Shown here: in pieces, positions 13,901 through 23,100 of the stretch
How the letters are laid out: each line of letters begins with the position of its first letter
Numbering within the stretch: the stretch's first letter is position 1
NCBI GenBank assembly: GCA_051294375.1
Contig: CM119264.1
Span: 15,338,196 to 15,402,195 of the forward strand
DNA length: 64,000 bases
Direction of reading: 5' to 3'
DNA from: Paraspadella gotoi
Lineage: Eukaryota > Chaetognatha
Translations under genes and position numbers: made by a program
The notes under the pieces: model-generated
Seen by the model: only the letters and a program-made list of their open reading frames with translations
Databases searched by the model: none
What the model was told of the DNA's origin: nothing

Positions 13901-16900
13901 ACCCTAGTTTAGTGTTAAGCCAAGCATTAATACCCTGTCTTAAGGGTTAGGGTTGAGGGGAGATGACCTCTCACTTCTTTAACTCCCTCTAGCAACCATG
14001 GAATAGGTCCTGGGCTTGGAGGTCCTATCATATTAACATGTGATTTTATAAATACAGGGAGATCAAGCTCTAATGGGACTAACTAATTGTTTACAGCACT
14101 GATGGAAAAAAAAAACCTTTTTGGAAACTAAGCTAATTTTTCTTTCGATCGATATCAAAAACGTCTGGAAAATCCAACAGCAACTACTGTAATAAAAGCT
14201 TTTTGTATAACATCAACATGTCTTATTTTTTCACGCCGTTCCCTTAAAAAATTTAGCAAAAATCAAAATGAAAGATGATGACTCCTGACATTTGACCACG
14301 CAGTTTTTGTGACTGAAATCTGGGTTGGCAAAAATCTGGGTTGGCAAAAACCTGGGTTTTTTTGGTTTTTTTTTGGGTTTTATTGGGTTTTTTTAAATTA
14401 TAGATAGCAGACTGTCATATTAATTCAAAATATTTATACTTCTTAAGTGATTACTGATAAAAATATATAAAAATATACTGAATATATTTAATAATAGTAT
14501 TAATTAATATTTTTTATGGTAAACAGAAATGTAATAAATATAAATAATATATTTTCTGAATAAAACCTGTTATGAAAAAAGTGTATAAACTTAATTTTAT
14601 TAGAAAATAATAATTAAATACTCAAAATAATTTGATATAAATATGCATCATAAACATTTATATAAATTACTAATACATTGAAAATTGAAGTACATCTTTA
14701 GTACATGTTTTTGCCGAATTAACTTGTCTTTTGGGCTAAAAATAAATTTTGATGTTTGGATAAAATATTTGAGTTAATTTAATAAAATATTAAGGTGTTT
14801 AATTAGGCTAAGATTTTTTCCTGACGTCAATATATTATTTTCCCGCATTCTCGTTACTTTACTCCTGGTTAGGATACCTTTTCAGAGAATTCTTTAATGT
14901 GTGACAAATAGTCAAATATATAATTATATTGAAGTTTAATTTTTTCTGATAAATAGCTTTAAAAAAACCCTAACCTTGTGTTAAATAATAACGAGAGAAT
15001 AGCAATCATTTTTAATGTGTCGCTTTTTACATAATTTGCGATTCATGATTAGGATTACTTAATATAAGGAAAATGGTACAGAAGCCAGCAACGAAAGTGA
15101 TACTGATATTAAACATGTAAAACTTAGGTTTAAGATAATTTTTTATCATTAAATCATATATTAAGCTTTGTAAAAATTATATATCTTATATGATTTAAAT
15201 TTTTGCTTTAACAATTTAATGTTTCATATTAAAAAATTAATTAATTTTAAAAAAACCCAAAAAAAACCACTTTTTAGTAGGTTTTTTTGGTTTTTTTTAA
15301 CTGGGGTTTTTTGTTTTTTTTGGGTGGGTTTTTTAATGCCAACCCTGACTGAAATACCCTTGAAATACCCTTGATTAATTAATCTTTTCATACAATTGAA
15401 ACATTCTTTGAAATATTATACCACTTCATTGATAGGGAAGCCAGGTTCACTGGGAGTGAATAAACAAGTCTGTGAGAGAGGCTTGATTAAAAGCTTGCAG
15501 AAACCTGTTATGTTATTATCTTGCAAGTGTGATGGAGGCCTTAAACCACCAAAGCCTGTCCAAAGTCAGGGACAAGATAGCTTATTTATTAAATGGATGG
15601 ATAATTTTTATATTGGTTGTACCAATTTCATTGTAAGATAGAGAAGCAGAATGTATCACGCATCCTTTCCATAACTGTGAACTTCCTGACAGCGCCAAAA
15701 GTGGCTGGAATGGCAGCATTCCTAACGGGCGCGGTCGCAAAAGCATATGCTGACTTCTCTGAACATTTTGAGAAGGTTACCGAAGGTCAATTATTTTAAT
15801 AGATTATATTCTCTTAACATTTTTTTACATATATACTAATTTTCATATCATTTTTGTTATATTTACCCATCAAACATTTTTTTAAATTTAGTCCCAAAAA
15901 AGCTGGACCTCCCTGTATAAAATAATAAGCTTATTTAGTGAAAACAAAAGTTTATTTTGTTATTTTTACAACAATTTTTTAATGATAATAAAGACGGCCA
16001 TGTTTCGACTCTTAGGGGTTTGAGTCTTTATCAGCGTTATAGGCTCCACGTACGATCGATGTCTTTTAGACAACGAAATCTGAACTTCAATAATTACCAT
16101 CTTTCTTGATCTCATTAGTTAGTATGAAGCTTACTTCATTTAAAAAAACGGTAGTCTCAAGTTATCTCCTTATCACTTAGAACTTCCCAGGTAAATTTCT
16201 ATGAATTAAAAACACGGTAAGACATGGTTTCTTCAATGATTGTTTATCTAATCTCATTTTAGATATAAGTATGTTCAAATTTTTATGGTATAGATAATTT
16301 TTAAAGATCGAATTCCTCATAAGAATCTTCACGTCTTTTACTTACATAAGTTTTTAGGTAAGATGCCACATTATCTGATACAATTTTTTTTTCTTAATTC
16401 GCTTTCCCTGATTCTTTTTCTTCACTTCTTTTCTTCTCTTTCTTTATATTTTCCACTTCCTCTTTCCTCGCTTACTTCTCACTCTGTCACTTACCATTTT
16501 TCGGCCCCTACTTTTTCTTGCCACTCATGCACTTTCCTTACCTTTTTTCTCTCCTTCTCTCTTTCTCTTTCTTTTCCCCTCTTTTTCTTTCCAATTTTCC
16601 CTCATTTCCTACCTTTTATTTGTCTCACTATTTTTCCCCCCATTTGCCTATTTTTTTTTGCCTTTGGCCCCCTCTTTCATTTTCTTCCCTTCTCTTTTTC
16701 TTGTTTTCTCTTTCCTCTTCCCTCTCACAACGTTTACATTGAGCCATATCAAAGAAAATCTTTAATATGCATTATAAGAAAGAAAATGAACGGTAGCGCA
16801 GATTTTTCTGTTTCAAATTTTGGTTGCCTAGCAAATTTAGTAAATTGACAGATTTTCCGCAAAATCTGTCGATTCTGAGAAAAAAAGTCCTGACGCTTTC

Positions 16901-17873
16901 CATTGGCTTAAAAGGATGCGGTTTTTTTTGTTTTATCAACGTCAGTAAGTACCCCATCTTTTAAAACTAATAAAAGAGTTGAAAATATTTTCTTTAGCAT
17001 AAATAATTGCAAGTCACAAAAAGTCACAAATTAAAAGTTGTCTTTAAAAATTATTTGTGGCTAAACGAAAAGAGTTTTTTTGATAATTTTGTAGGTGTTA
17101 AAAGCTTATTCTGTGGACTATATTTTCTGTTAATTTAAGCCAATTTAAACTATTTTTGTTTAATAAATTATAATAAAAACTAAAACTGCGACTTTTTGAC
17201 TTGTCAACTTTAAAATTAATTCATAAGTGAACTATGAATGATATAAGGAAAATATTTTACTCAAGGGTGAAGAAGATAAGGAAGAAAAGAATTCCAAAAT
17301 AAAAAAATTTTCTCAACTTTCCTTGGCATTCAAATTTGAAGACGAAAGTGAAAATGGACAAAAATGGACATGATTTTTTTCCCTAAAAGTTGCAAAAATG
17401 TTACTCTTATATGATTAGAAATAGCTGGAGATGGTTTTAACCAATCCGTATTTTGGCCTAATTTATATTATGGTGCAAATTAAATTAATTTTGTTAATAG
17501 TAACTGAACAATACTGGAAAAAGTAGTTTTTTCTCTGAATGCGAGGATCGTAAGCAGAGGCTATAACAACGAAGAGAGAGAAACTTACACAAAATAATAA
17601 TCATAAAATATCTGGTATGCGTAAAAAAAAATAAAATGAATTAGATCAAGACCCCGACGTTTCTTCCAAATTATCCATTCGCTTATTATTACCAGTTCTG
17701 CGAGACGAGATACATAAGCCAATAAGCGCCACGCCCTTTCTTTCTAAATCCTTGGGCGACCCGCGGGAGAGTAGACGGCGGGACTGTTCAACTTCCGCCT
17801 CTTGCTCTAATTTTAGTAACGACAAATGTTTGGCTACGAAATCTTCAACAAAGTTCATTGTAAATTGTTGCAT
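3588..17873 (-). CDS. IGHMBP2: IGHMBP2/SMUBP-2-like SF1 helicase, 5' part (exons 1-7)
   Basis: This is a superfamily 1 (UPF1-like) RNA/DNA helicase related to IGHMBP2, an ATP-dependent 5'-3' helicase associated with ribosomes and tRNA in other animals (family knowledge). Seven exons join without a break: 17693-17873, 13348-13462, 13183-13271, 10143-10254, 7682-7893, 5513-5646 and 3588-3790. All have GT/AG borders and all phases agree, giving about 349 residues. Visible family landmarks, in order, are the N-terminal EAEVEQSRR region, SQGDIVGLE in the beta-barrel part, [12 protein letters not shown], the Q motif (LDASQKDAV), Walker A (GPPGTGKTTT), motif Ia ([12 protein letters not shown]) and LRLGHPARL. 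Human IGHMBP2 is about 990 residues, so the DEAD-box-like motif II onward, R3H and zinc-finger parts should lie left of position 3588. No further exon was recognised in 1-3587. Identification is by recalled family similarity, not a search. Confidence 0.93.
3867..3975 (+). repeat. 22-bp tandem repeat
   Basis: About five copies of TCAACTCGCATCATTCTTTC, with TT between copies, lie between two family A ends. The word GATGCGAGTTGAAA, its complement, also recurs in tandem at 37226-37290. Confidence 0.9.
3991..5233 (+). mobile_element. Family A element, full length
   Basis: It starts with the palindromic GGATCTGCTTATAAGTAGATC end and finishes ATCGTAGGCAGATCCGACAT plus TGTTTGCCCCAACTTG. The internal minisatellite GTTGACCAAATTATG-like (about 17-18 bp) lies at 4870-5040. 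No protein is encoded. It lies between exons 6 and 7 of the IGHMBP2-like gene. Confidence 0.68.
5240..5475 (-). mobile_element. Short family A element
   Basis: A deleted copy ending in the palindromic GTCGGAATCTGC...GCAGATCCGAC followed by TAAAAA. It finishes about 37 bp beyond the donor of exon 6 of the IGHMBP2-like gene. Confidence 0.62.
5513..5646 (-). CDS. IGHMBP2: IGHMBP2-like exon 6 (Walker A second half, motif Ia)
   Basis: The exon starts after TACTTACAG and completes Walker A as GTGKTTT, with the catalytic Lys and Thr present. It continues [20 protein letters not shown] and [12 protein letters not shown], which contains motif Ia. The exon ends in phase 0 at AAGCAG|GTTACT. The residues are typical of an active helicase. 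Confidence 0.95.
5885..6382 (+). mobile_element. Family A element, fragment with one end
   Basis: It holds AATCGTCCGAGTGGAAAT and AATTGATTATGCTTC blocks, a long AATTAATCAATT-type low-complexity run and the end GGGCAGATCCGACATTGTTT. 6383-6714 contains nothing I recognise; 6715-6915 is another family A fragment. Confidence 0.55.
7002..7156. repeat. Foldback with telomere-like centre
   Basis: Exact 18-bp inverted arms, TTTTACTTTCGCCGACCG (7002-7019) and its complement (7139-7156), flank TTAGGG-like words (GGGGTTAGGG, GGGTTTAGGGTTAGGG). A partial relative with TTTAGGGTTAGGGAAATTAA is at 39470-39545. 7160-7670 holds no recognised gene. Confidence 0.8.
7682..7893 (-). CDS. IGHMBP2: IGHMBP2-like exon 5 (Q motif, first half of Walker A)
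   Basis: The exon encodes [12 protein letters not shown] through [13 protein letters not shown] and AVIHGPPG. The conserved glutamine of the Q motif is present. The split glycine codon of the Walker A loop falls exactly at the donor (CCAG|GTTAAA). The acceptor is TTGTGCAG, preceded on the coding strand by an uninterrupted run of about 51 T (plus-strand A at 7900-7950). Confidence 0.94.
7900..7950 (-). repeat. 51-nt homopolymer A/T run at a splice acceptor
   Basis: An uninterrupted A run on the plus strand is poly-T on the coding strand, directly preceding GTGCAG, the acceptor of exon 5. It serves as an extreme polypyrimidine tract. Its true length is likely to vary and may be an assembly estimate. 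Confidence 0.9.
7999..8576. mobile_element. 578-bp foldback element
   Basis: The two halves are imperfect inverted copies. AATATTGTTAATGTGTTTAT and AAGATCGTGAAAAT at the left recur in complement at 8538-8575. GAGCTTAAAAAGTTAGATGA (8152-8171) pairs with 8392-8412. The centre is near 8285. No open frame of note. No clear target duplication was found. Confidence 0.78.
8852..9788 (-). mobile_element. Family A element
   Basis: It starts AACAAGTTTGAGCAAACTAT and finishes with the palindromic GTCGGGATCTGC end and TAAAAA. The minisatellite GGTCAACCGACATAATTT and variants (17-18 bp, about eight copies) fill 8918-9065. Nothing is recognised in 9790-10140. Confidence 0.68.
10143..10254 (-). CDS. IGHMBP2: IGHMBP2-like exon 4
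   Basis: The exon begins after AATAG and encodes [20 protein letters not shown] followed by [29 protein letters not shown] is a near-exact family signature. The donor is TTCAG|GTAGTT in phase 2. The 2.9-kb intron upstream of it in transcription order contains three transposons inserted one inside another. Confidence 0.93.
10660..11534. mobile_element. TTAA-inserted MITE (piggyBac-like), copy 1
   Basis: Terminal inverted words GGGGACCAAGTGA and TCACTGGGTCCCC are bounded by TTAA on both sides (10656-10659 and 11535-11538). The 875-bp interior has no coding capacity. The second copy is 45572-46449. Confidence 0.85.
11581..12977. mobile_element. 1.4-kb hAT-like MITE family 2, copy 1
   Basis: It is bounded by ACTATAG on both sides (11574-11580 and 12978-12984; the eighth base differs). 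It starts AGGAAGCCGTTATAGAAAAA and ends CGAGATTCTTCGTCTA. It is nearly collinear with 43969-45361 and, inverted, with 60890-61890. Short open frames inside (about 60-80 codons) are conserved between copies only as far as the DNA is. Confidence 0.82.
13183..13271 (-). CDS. IGHMBP2: IGHMBP2-like exon 3
   Basis: The exon begins after ATTATTAG and encodes [20 protein letters not shown] followed by TVAFDREGD, matching the family's A-TG-(I/V)-L...VTVAFD block. The donor is GATG|GTGAGT. It is separated from exon 2 by only about 76 bp. At 89 bp it keeps the phase (1 + 29 codons + 1). The intron sequence just beyond its donor shares a roughly 80-bp block with 15560-15640. Confidence 0.86.
13348..13462 (-). 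CDS. IGHMBP2: IGHMBP2-like exon 2
   Basis: The exon begins after TTTAG and completes the split glycine codon from exon 1. It reads [20 protein letters not shown] and then [19 protein letters not shown]. The GR-L-T and GDIVGL residues match the family's domain 1B beta-barrel. The donor is CAC|GTACGT. The length of 115 bp keeps the frame (2 + 37 codons + 2). Confidence 0.88.
13656..13798 (+). repeat. tRNA-derived SINE-like sequence
   Basis: A tRNA-like pol III promoter is visible: box A-like TGGCTCATTGAGTAAAG and box B-like GGGTTCAATCCCAACC, about 35-40 bp apart, preceded by CCTGACCCGG. The GC-rich tail runs into the foldback that follows. It is not a functional tRNA gene: no cloverleaf with a clear anticodon arm was found. 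Confidence 0.55.
13799..14020. repeat. Foldback with telomere-like centre
   Basis: 47-bp arms (13799-13845 and 13974-14020; key words CCCAGGACC, TTCCATGG, AGAAG) are about 85 per cent complementary. The spacer contains AACCCTAG on one side and GGGTTAGGGTTGAGG on the other. Confidence 0.75.
14320..15347. mobile_element. hAT-like element family 4, non-autonomous
   Basis: Terminal repeats CTGGGTTGGC and GCCAACCCTG are flanked by the exact 8-bp duplication ACTGAAAT (14312-14319 and 15348-15355). Subterminal G/T-rich stretches (GGGTTTTTTTGG) mirror each other. The 1-kb interior is AT-rich without coding capacity. A right-end fragment also occurs, split, at 33609-33653 and 37136-37153. Confidence 0.87.
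15388..15800 (+). repeat. Dispersed gene-like fragment
   Basis: Parts recur elsewhere: 15388-15500 is inverted at 39545-39665, and 15560-15640 at 13096-13180. Open frames here (81 and 60 codons, including [13 protein letters not shown] and [20 protein letters not shown]) look protein-like but are not recognised. It may be a degraded transposon or retrocopy. Confidence 0.4.
15994..16040 (-). ncRNA. Degenerate hammerhead-ribozyme-like motif
   Basis: The minus strand reads CTGATAA, a GACTC/GAGTC stem II, then GAAACATGG. Two core positions deviate: CUGAUGA has become CUGAUAA and the GUC cleavage triplet is GGC. It is probably an inactive relative of the 47849 motif. Confidence 0.45.
16375..16735 (+). 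repeat. Long pyrimidine-rich tract
   Basis: About 360 bp of almost pure C/T, with words such as CTTTCTCTTTCTTTTCCCC, gives long but low-complexity Phe/Ser/Leu frames. There is no sign of a gene. Confidence 0.85.
16780..17400 (-). repeat. Dispersed repeat paired with 60295-60890 (inverted)
   Basis: A hairpin word (CAGATTTTCCGCAAAATCTG) and blocks such as CCTTGGCATTCAAATTTGA and AAATGGACAAAAATGGACAT recur in opposite orientation at 60295-60890. No coding potential. Confidence 0.65.
17693..17873 (-). CDS. IGHMBP2: IGHMBP2-like exon 1 (start codon)
   Basis: The exon encodes the N terminus, with ATG at 17871-17873 and a second in-frame ATG five codons later (MNFVEDF), which aligns better with the family start. 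The residues [20 protein letters not shown] fit the family's N-terminal helix, and the exon closes with SSRRTG. The donor is G|GTAATAAT (intron GT at 17691-17692 on the plus strand) in phase 1. A MITE terminus (GGCGATCCCGG) begins only about 10 bp upstream of the ATG, so the 5' UTR and promoter must lie in or beyond repeat sequence, or the true first exon is elsewhere. Confidence 0.88.
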
Positions 17874-17883
17874 ATAAATAAGG

Positions 17884-18705
17884 GGCGATCCCGGAGTTGA
17901 ATTCGCTCTGGAGGCTTATGAAAAAACGAAGAAAAAGAAGAGGAAAAAATAAAGTTTGTTTACAGAAAAGAAAATTTAAGACCGTTACAATAAGGCGTAG
18001 TGAAAGTTACATACGAAAATTCTAAAAGTCAATTATGAACAACATACCATCAGTAAACATTAATTTGTAAAAAAAAATAATTTTATGTTTTTTAATTTTC
18101 GCAGTAGGCTATATTTATATATAGTACTATCCTTATAAAATCGAAAAATTTCAAAATAGACTTTTCTTAATTTTTATTACAGATTTGAATTTCTCGTCAA
18201 AAGTTGATAAAAGAAAATATAAATCATTTTAAAATTCTTTCATTAAATTGGTTAAAAATAAAAAAACTATATTTAATATATAAAAAGTTAATTTTCAGCT
18301 TAAAATATTGCTTTTTTTCATTTTTGTGACCCACTTAATGAAGAAATTTTTCAAAAGAGTTATATTTCTTTTTATCAACTTTTTATGACGAATCCAAATT
18401 TGCAAAAAAATCTTAGAAAAAACTGTTTTGAAATTTTAACATTTATTGATTTAGTACTAGTATAAATATAGCCTACTGCATAAATTGTAAATTTATTATA
18501 ATTTTTTTTACATAAATGTTCATTAATATAATGTTGTTCGTTCCTCACTTTTAGAATTTTTATTAAAGTTAAATTTAGATATTTTACTACGCCTTACCGT
18601 TACAACAATGATATTAAAAACGTTTTTAAGCTTCACGAACTAAGGATTTCTTTTTAATTCTTTAAAAAAATTAATTATAATATTTTTTTTTCATTGATAG
18701 ATATT
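17884..18705. mobile_element. Telomere-motif MITE (family T), end fragment split by another MITE
   Basis: It starts GGCGATCCCGGAGTTGAATT immediately upstream of the first ATG of the IGHMBP2-like gene and reads AGGCTTATGAAAAAACGAAG. It is interrupted at 17991-18596 and continues ACAATGATATTAAAAACG to about 18705. The other half, with the telomere-like array, is missing. Confidence 0.72.
17991..18596. mobile_element. hAT-like MITE family 3, copy 1
   Basis: Ends TAAGGCGTAGTGAAA and TTTTACTACGCCTTA are flanked by CCGTTACAA on both sides (17982-17990 and 18597-18605). It inserted into the family T MITE fragment. The second copy is 52349-52921. Confidence 0.83.
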
Positions 18706-18983
18706 TACACCGTTTATTATCCACTTGGCGTCTTGTGGTAGACCGAGTTGTAGATATTTAATTGAGTACCTTAATAAAATAATCACAGCATATACAAATT
18801 ATATATGGCGATCCCGGAGTTGAATTCCCTCTGGAGGCTTATGGGAAAACAAAGAGAAAGAAGAGGAAAAAATAAAGTTTGTTTCTTTATGGAAAAAAAA
18901 ATTTAAGACAATAACAACAATGATATTAAAAACGTTTTTAAGCTTTATTACCTTTGATAGATATTTATAAAATAACAGTTTTT

Positions 18984-19208
18984 NNNNNNNNNNNNNNNNN
19001 NNNNNNNNNNNNNNNNNNNNNNNNNNNNNNNNNNNNNNNNNNNNNNNNNNNNNNNNNNNNNNNNNNNNNNNNNNNNNNNNNNNNNNNNNNNNNNNNNNNN
19101 NNNNNNNNNNNNNNNNNNNNNNNNNNNNNNNNNNNNNNNNNNNNNNNNNNNNNNNNNNNNNNNNNNNNNNNNNNNNNNNNNNNNNNNNNNNNNNNNNNNN
19201 NNNNNNNN
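18984..19208. other. Assembly gap (225 N)
   Basis: Unresolved bases lie in the left arm of the palindromic family T pair. The right arm (about 20790-20900) suggests what is missing. Confidence 1.
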
Positions 19209-19436
19209 GTTTTAATAAATATTTGGATACTAACTTTGAGAGAGAAAGGCAATTTTAACCTTGATATCTTTCTCTCTCTCTCCAAATTATTAAATAATCA
19301 TTGTAATCATAAATAAAAACTGTTACTTTGTAAATATTATTATTATATTTTTTTATAAATTTATTAATATTTAAATATTATTTTTTAAAAAGTTAAATTA
19401 TTATATGGTTAAGCCGAAACTTAATTTTAAATTTAA

Positions 19437-20100
19437 CTCTAATTTACCCCTAACCCAACTTACCTTACTTACCCTTAACCCAAACTTACCTCTACCTTAC
19501 CCTACCCAAACTTACCTCTACCTTACCCTAACCCAAACTTACCTCTACCTTACCCCTAACCCAAACTTACCTCTACCTTACCCCTAACCAAACTTACTCT
19601 ACCTTACCCCTAACCCAATTACCTTCTGACCTTACCCCTAACCCAAACTTACCTCTACCTTACCCCTAACCCAACTTACTTCACACTTACCCCTAACCCA
19701 AACTTACCTACCTTACCCCTAACCCAAACTTACCTCTACCTTACCCTAACCCAACTTACCTCTACCTTACCCTAACCAAACTTACCTCAAACTTACCCCT
19801 AACCAAACTTACCCCTAACCCAAACTTACCCTAACCCAAACTTACCCCTAACCCAACTATACCCCTACCCAAAACTTACCCCTAACCCAAACTTTACCCC
19901 TAAACCCAACATTACCCCTAACCCAAACTTACCCCTAACCCAAACTTACCCCTACCTCTAACTTACCTCTACCTCTAACTTACCTCTACCTCTAACTTAC
20001 CTCTACCCCTAACTTAGCTCTACCCCTAACTTACCCTTAACCCTAACTCACCCTTAACCCTAACTCACTCTTAACCCTAACTCACCCTTAACCCTAACTT
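19437..20100 (+). repeat. Telomere-like minisatellite (C-rich strand)
   Basis: Roughly 17-bp units CTTACCCCTAACCCAAA degrade into CTAACTTACCTCTACC at the right. They are related to CCCTAA but are not pure telomere repeat. Confidence 0.92.
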
Positions 20101-21374
20101 ACTGGCATTCCTGGAGATCAATGCCCTCTGGAGGCCTATGGGAAAACGAAGAACAAGGTTTTTCTTAAAGAATTAATGGAAAAAAAAAGAGGAATGAAAT
20201 GGAAAGGAAGAGGATAACGTTTTGGGAAAAAAAATAAAGGAATTCAGATAAATTTTTTTTAATATTTTTTATTTTTGTTATATAAAAATTGGTATAACCA
20301 ATATATATTTGGGTAAAAATTAAAGTTACAATAAATTATAGTTAAGAATAAATTAAGAATAAGTATAAGTTAACAAGAAAAATTAAGGTTAAAAATAAGT
20401 TAGGGGTAAGTTAGGGTTAGAGGTAAGTTAGGGTTAGAGGTAAGTTAGGGTTAGGGGTAAGTTAGGGTTAGGGGTAAGTAAGGGTTAGGGGTAAGAGTAA
20501 GTTAGGGGTAGAGGTAAGTTTAGGTTAAGGGTAAGTTTGGGTTAGGGGTAAGTTATGGGTAAATTAGAGTTAAATTTAAAATTAAGTTTTGGTTTAAGTA
20601 TACAATAATTTAACATTTCAAAAAATATTATTTAAATATTAATAAATTTATAAAAAATATAATAATTAATAATATTTACAAAATAAAGTTTTTATTTATG
20701 ATTACAATGGTTATTTAATAATTCGGAAAGAGTGGGAGATATCAAGGTTAAAATTACCTCTCTATCTTTCAAAGTTAGTATCCAAATATTTATTAAAACT
20801 ATTAAAACTGGTTGATGAAGGTTCAAAAAATAAGAACCAAAACATATCCAAATTATTAAATGATCGTGGTTATCACAAATAAAAACTTATTTTGTAAATA
20901 TCTATCAAAAACAATGAAAAAAAATATTATAATTAATTTTTTTAAAAAATTAATAAAAAATCCTTAGCTCGTGAAGCTTAAAAACATTTTGAATATTATT
21001 GTTGTTACGGTCTTAACTTTTCTTTTCCGTAAAGAAACAAACTTTATTTTTTCTTCTTCTTTCTTTTCGTTTTCCCATAAGCCTCTAGAGGGAATTCAAC
21101 TCCGGGATCGCCAATATCATAAAACATTTTACAAAAGTTTTTCAGTTTTTTCCGGCGAATCCAAAACAGTTCTTAAAATTAAAAAAAAAAGATTTTAAAA
21201 TTTTATGATTTTATAAGGAAATTACTATAAAGAAAATTCAATTAATGATACTGTTATGCAAAATTTATTTGAAAAAGCGCTGAATTATTTTTTATTATAT
21301 ATACACAAGCAGCAAAAAACCATTGTTCCATCGCTCAATCTTTTCATCACTCTACCCTACTATACACTGTATAG

Positions 21375-21968
21375 AAGGGTGAAGTGAAAGTTTGGAATCA
21401 AAATTTAGCAGTTATATCTTGAAAACTATTATATTAGTGAATATTAATCTGTAATTATTTTTTTTTTATAAATATAATAGCCCAGTCAGCTTATTTTATA
21501 TATATATCCAAATTTCAAAATAGTTTTTTTTTTAATTCTGAGAACAGATTCAGATTCCTCGTTAAAATTTAATAAAGGAAAGTATAAATTTTTTTCAAAA
21601 ATTTTATCATTAAGTAGGTTAAAATTATAAAAAACTATATTTTAAGCTAGAAATTTAAAATCGGCGTTTTAAATATAGTTTTTTATATTTTTGATTAACT
21701 TAATGAAATAATTTTTAAAAAAGAATTATACTTTTTTATAATAACTTTTTGCAAGGAATCCAAATCCGATCTTAAAATTTAAAAATTTGTATTTTGAAAT
21801 TTTAGCCTATTATATACTTATTACTATATATAAATATAGCTCACTGGTGCCCACTAATGTATGAAATTAAAAAATAAATTTACCAAAATATTTTTATTGG
21901 TTTTTATATTCATGTTTTATTTGCTAAATTTTAATTTTCTAAAATTTTATCATTTTCACATCACTCTA
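21375..21968 (-). mobile_element. hAT-like MITE family 1, copy a
   Basis: Exact 8-bp duplication CTGTATAG (21367-21374 and 21969-21976) flanks ends AAGGGTGAAGTGAAA and TTTTCACATCACTCTA. The interior contains an inverted AAAACTATATTTTAAGC / AAATATAGTTTTT pair. No gene. Confidence 0.9.
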
Positions 21969-22074
21969 CTGTATAGTATGTTAGATCCAAAGACTCGGTC
22001 CTAACAAGTATACAGTCTCTTTTGAGAGCAACTGATAATTGGTTTGGTTTTTTTTTTTCTGAAAAAGAAAATAA

Positions 22075-23100
22075 AATGAAAGAACCCCCTCCTCGACCTA
22101 GCGGAGAGGGAGAAGACGTCGGGAGAGAAACTGGCCTGAAGACCAGGACCGCTGGCGCCGTAAAGTTTTTAAGTTTCTTATCCACTTGGAGTCTTGATAT
22201 TTAATGGTACCTTAATAAAATAATCAAAGCATATAGATATTCATACAATACAATTAATGAAATACTAACTAATTAATCATAGAAGCAATATTAAACAAAT
22301 AAACAAATCCACAAAGAATCGGCCTCGACCGAGGACTACCTATATCCTAATCCCCTTCTATACTAACCAAATCTTTATCCTCAAAACTAATATACTCTAC
22401 AGAATTAATATTCGACTTCACATTAACTCATATTTGTTTCACTCCAGACTCACCTTAATTTTCGCTAAATTTCACTCTTTATCCATCGATCTCCTCAAAT
22501 ACCATATCTCACCTTCTACTAACCCTTGTATAGTTACGCCAGTACGAATTGATTGCCACAAAATCCAACTTTATCTCGAAGCATGATGGAACAACTGCTA
22601 GGGCTTGCCACTCCTTCTACANNNNNNNNNNNNNNNNNNNNNNNNNNNNNNNNNNNNNNNNNNNNNNNNNNNNNNNNNNNNNNNNNNNNNNNNNNNNNNN
22701 NNNNNNNNNNNNNNNNNNNNNNNNNNNNNNNNNNNNNNNNNNNNNNNNNNNNNNNNNNNNNNNNNNNNNNNNNNNNNNNNNNNNNNNNNNNNNNNNNNNN
22801 NNNNNNNNNNNNNNNNNNNNNNNNNNNNNNNNNNNNNNNNNNNNNNNNNNNNNNNNNNNNNNNNNNNNNNNNNNNNNNNNNNNNNNNNNNNNNNNNNNNN
22901 NNNNNNNNNNNNNNNNNNNNNNNNNNNNNNNNNNNNNNNNNNNNNNNNNNNNNNNNNNNNNNNNNTATTATTTTAGAGAAGAGTCCCGTTTCAGAGCAGA
23001 ATTACAAATAATTGCGAGAGACAGATTATGAGACGAAATTTGACATCTCAAAAGAGCAAAAGAGCATCTGAGTCGCAAATATTCGTCTGGACTTTACAAA
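22075..23100 (+). repeat. Family G dispersed repeat, copy 1 (contains a gap)
   Basis: Marked by CGACCTAGCGGAGAGGGAG, CCGCTGGCGCCGTAAAGT and CCACTTGGAGTCTTGATATT. After the gap come AGAGAAGAGTCCCGTTTCAG and TCGTCTGGACTTTACA. Other copies are at 61893-62300 and 63612-64000. The stretch 22310-22621 is unique to this copy. A damaged retrotransposon 5' region is possible; no protein family was recognised. Confidence 0.65.
22622..22965. other. Assembly gap (344 N)
   Basis: Unresolved bases inside the family G repeat. Any open frame spanning it is artificial. Confidence 1.

Larger units (their letters stand above)
18807..21112. mobile_element. Palindromic pair of family T MITEs with telomere-like arrays
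   Basis: Both outer ends are GGCGATCCCGGAGTTGAATTC (in complement at right). The left half runs inward to a CCTAACCCAAACTTACC array (19437-20100). The right half starts GGCATTCCTGGAGATCAATG at 20103 and holds the complementary GGGGTAAGTTAGGGTTA array (20398-20575). The right half matches the complete element 38331-39405. A gap of 225 N lies in the left half. No flanking duplication was seen, so two separate insertions or an inverted duplication are both possible. Confidence 0.78.

Noticed and set aside
16363-16848. 161-codon open frame rich in Phe, Ser and Leu
   Set aside because: It lies in a nearly pure C/T tract, is low complexity and has overlapping frames of the same kind. This is the expected by-product of a pyrimidine run.
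22549-23031. Long open frames across 22.6-23.0 kb
   Set aside because: They run through 344 N and have no real content.
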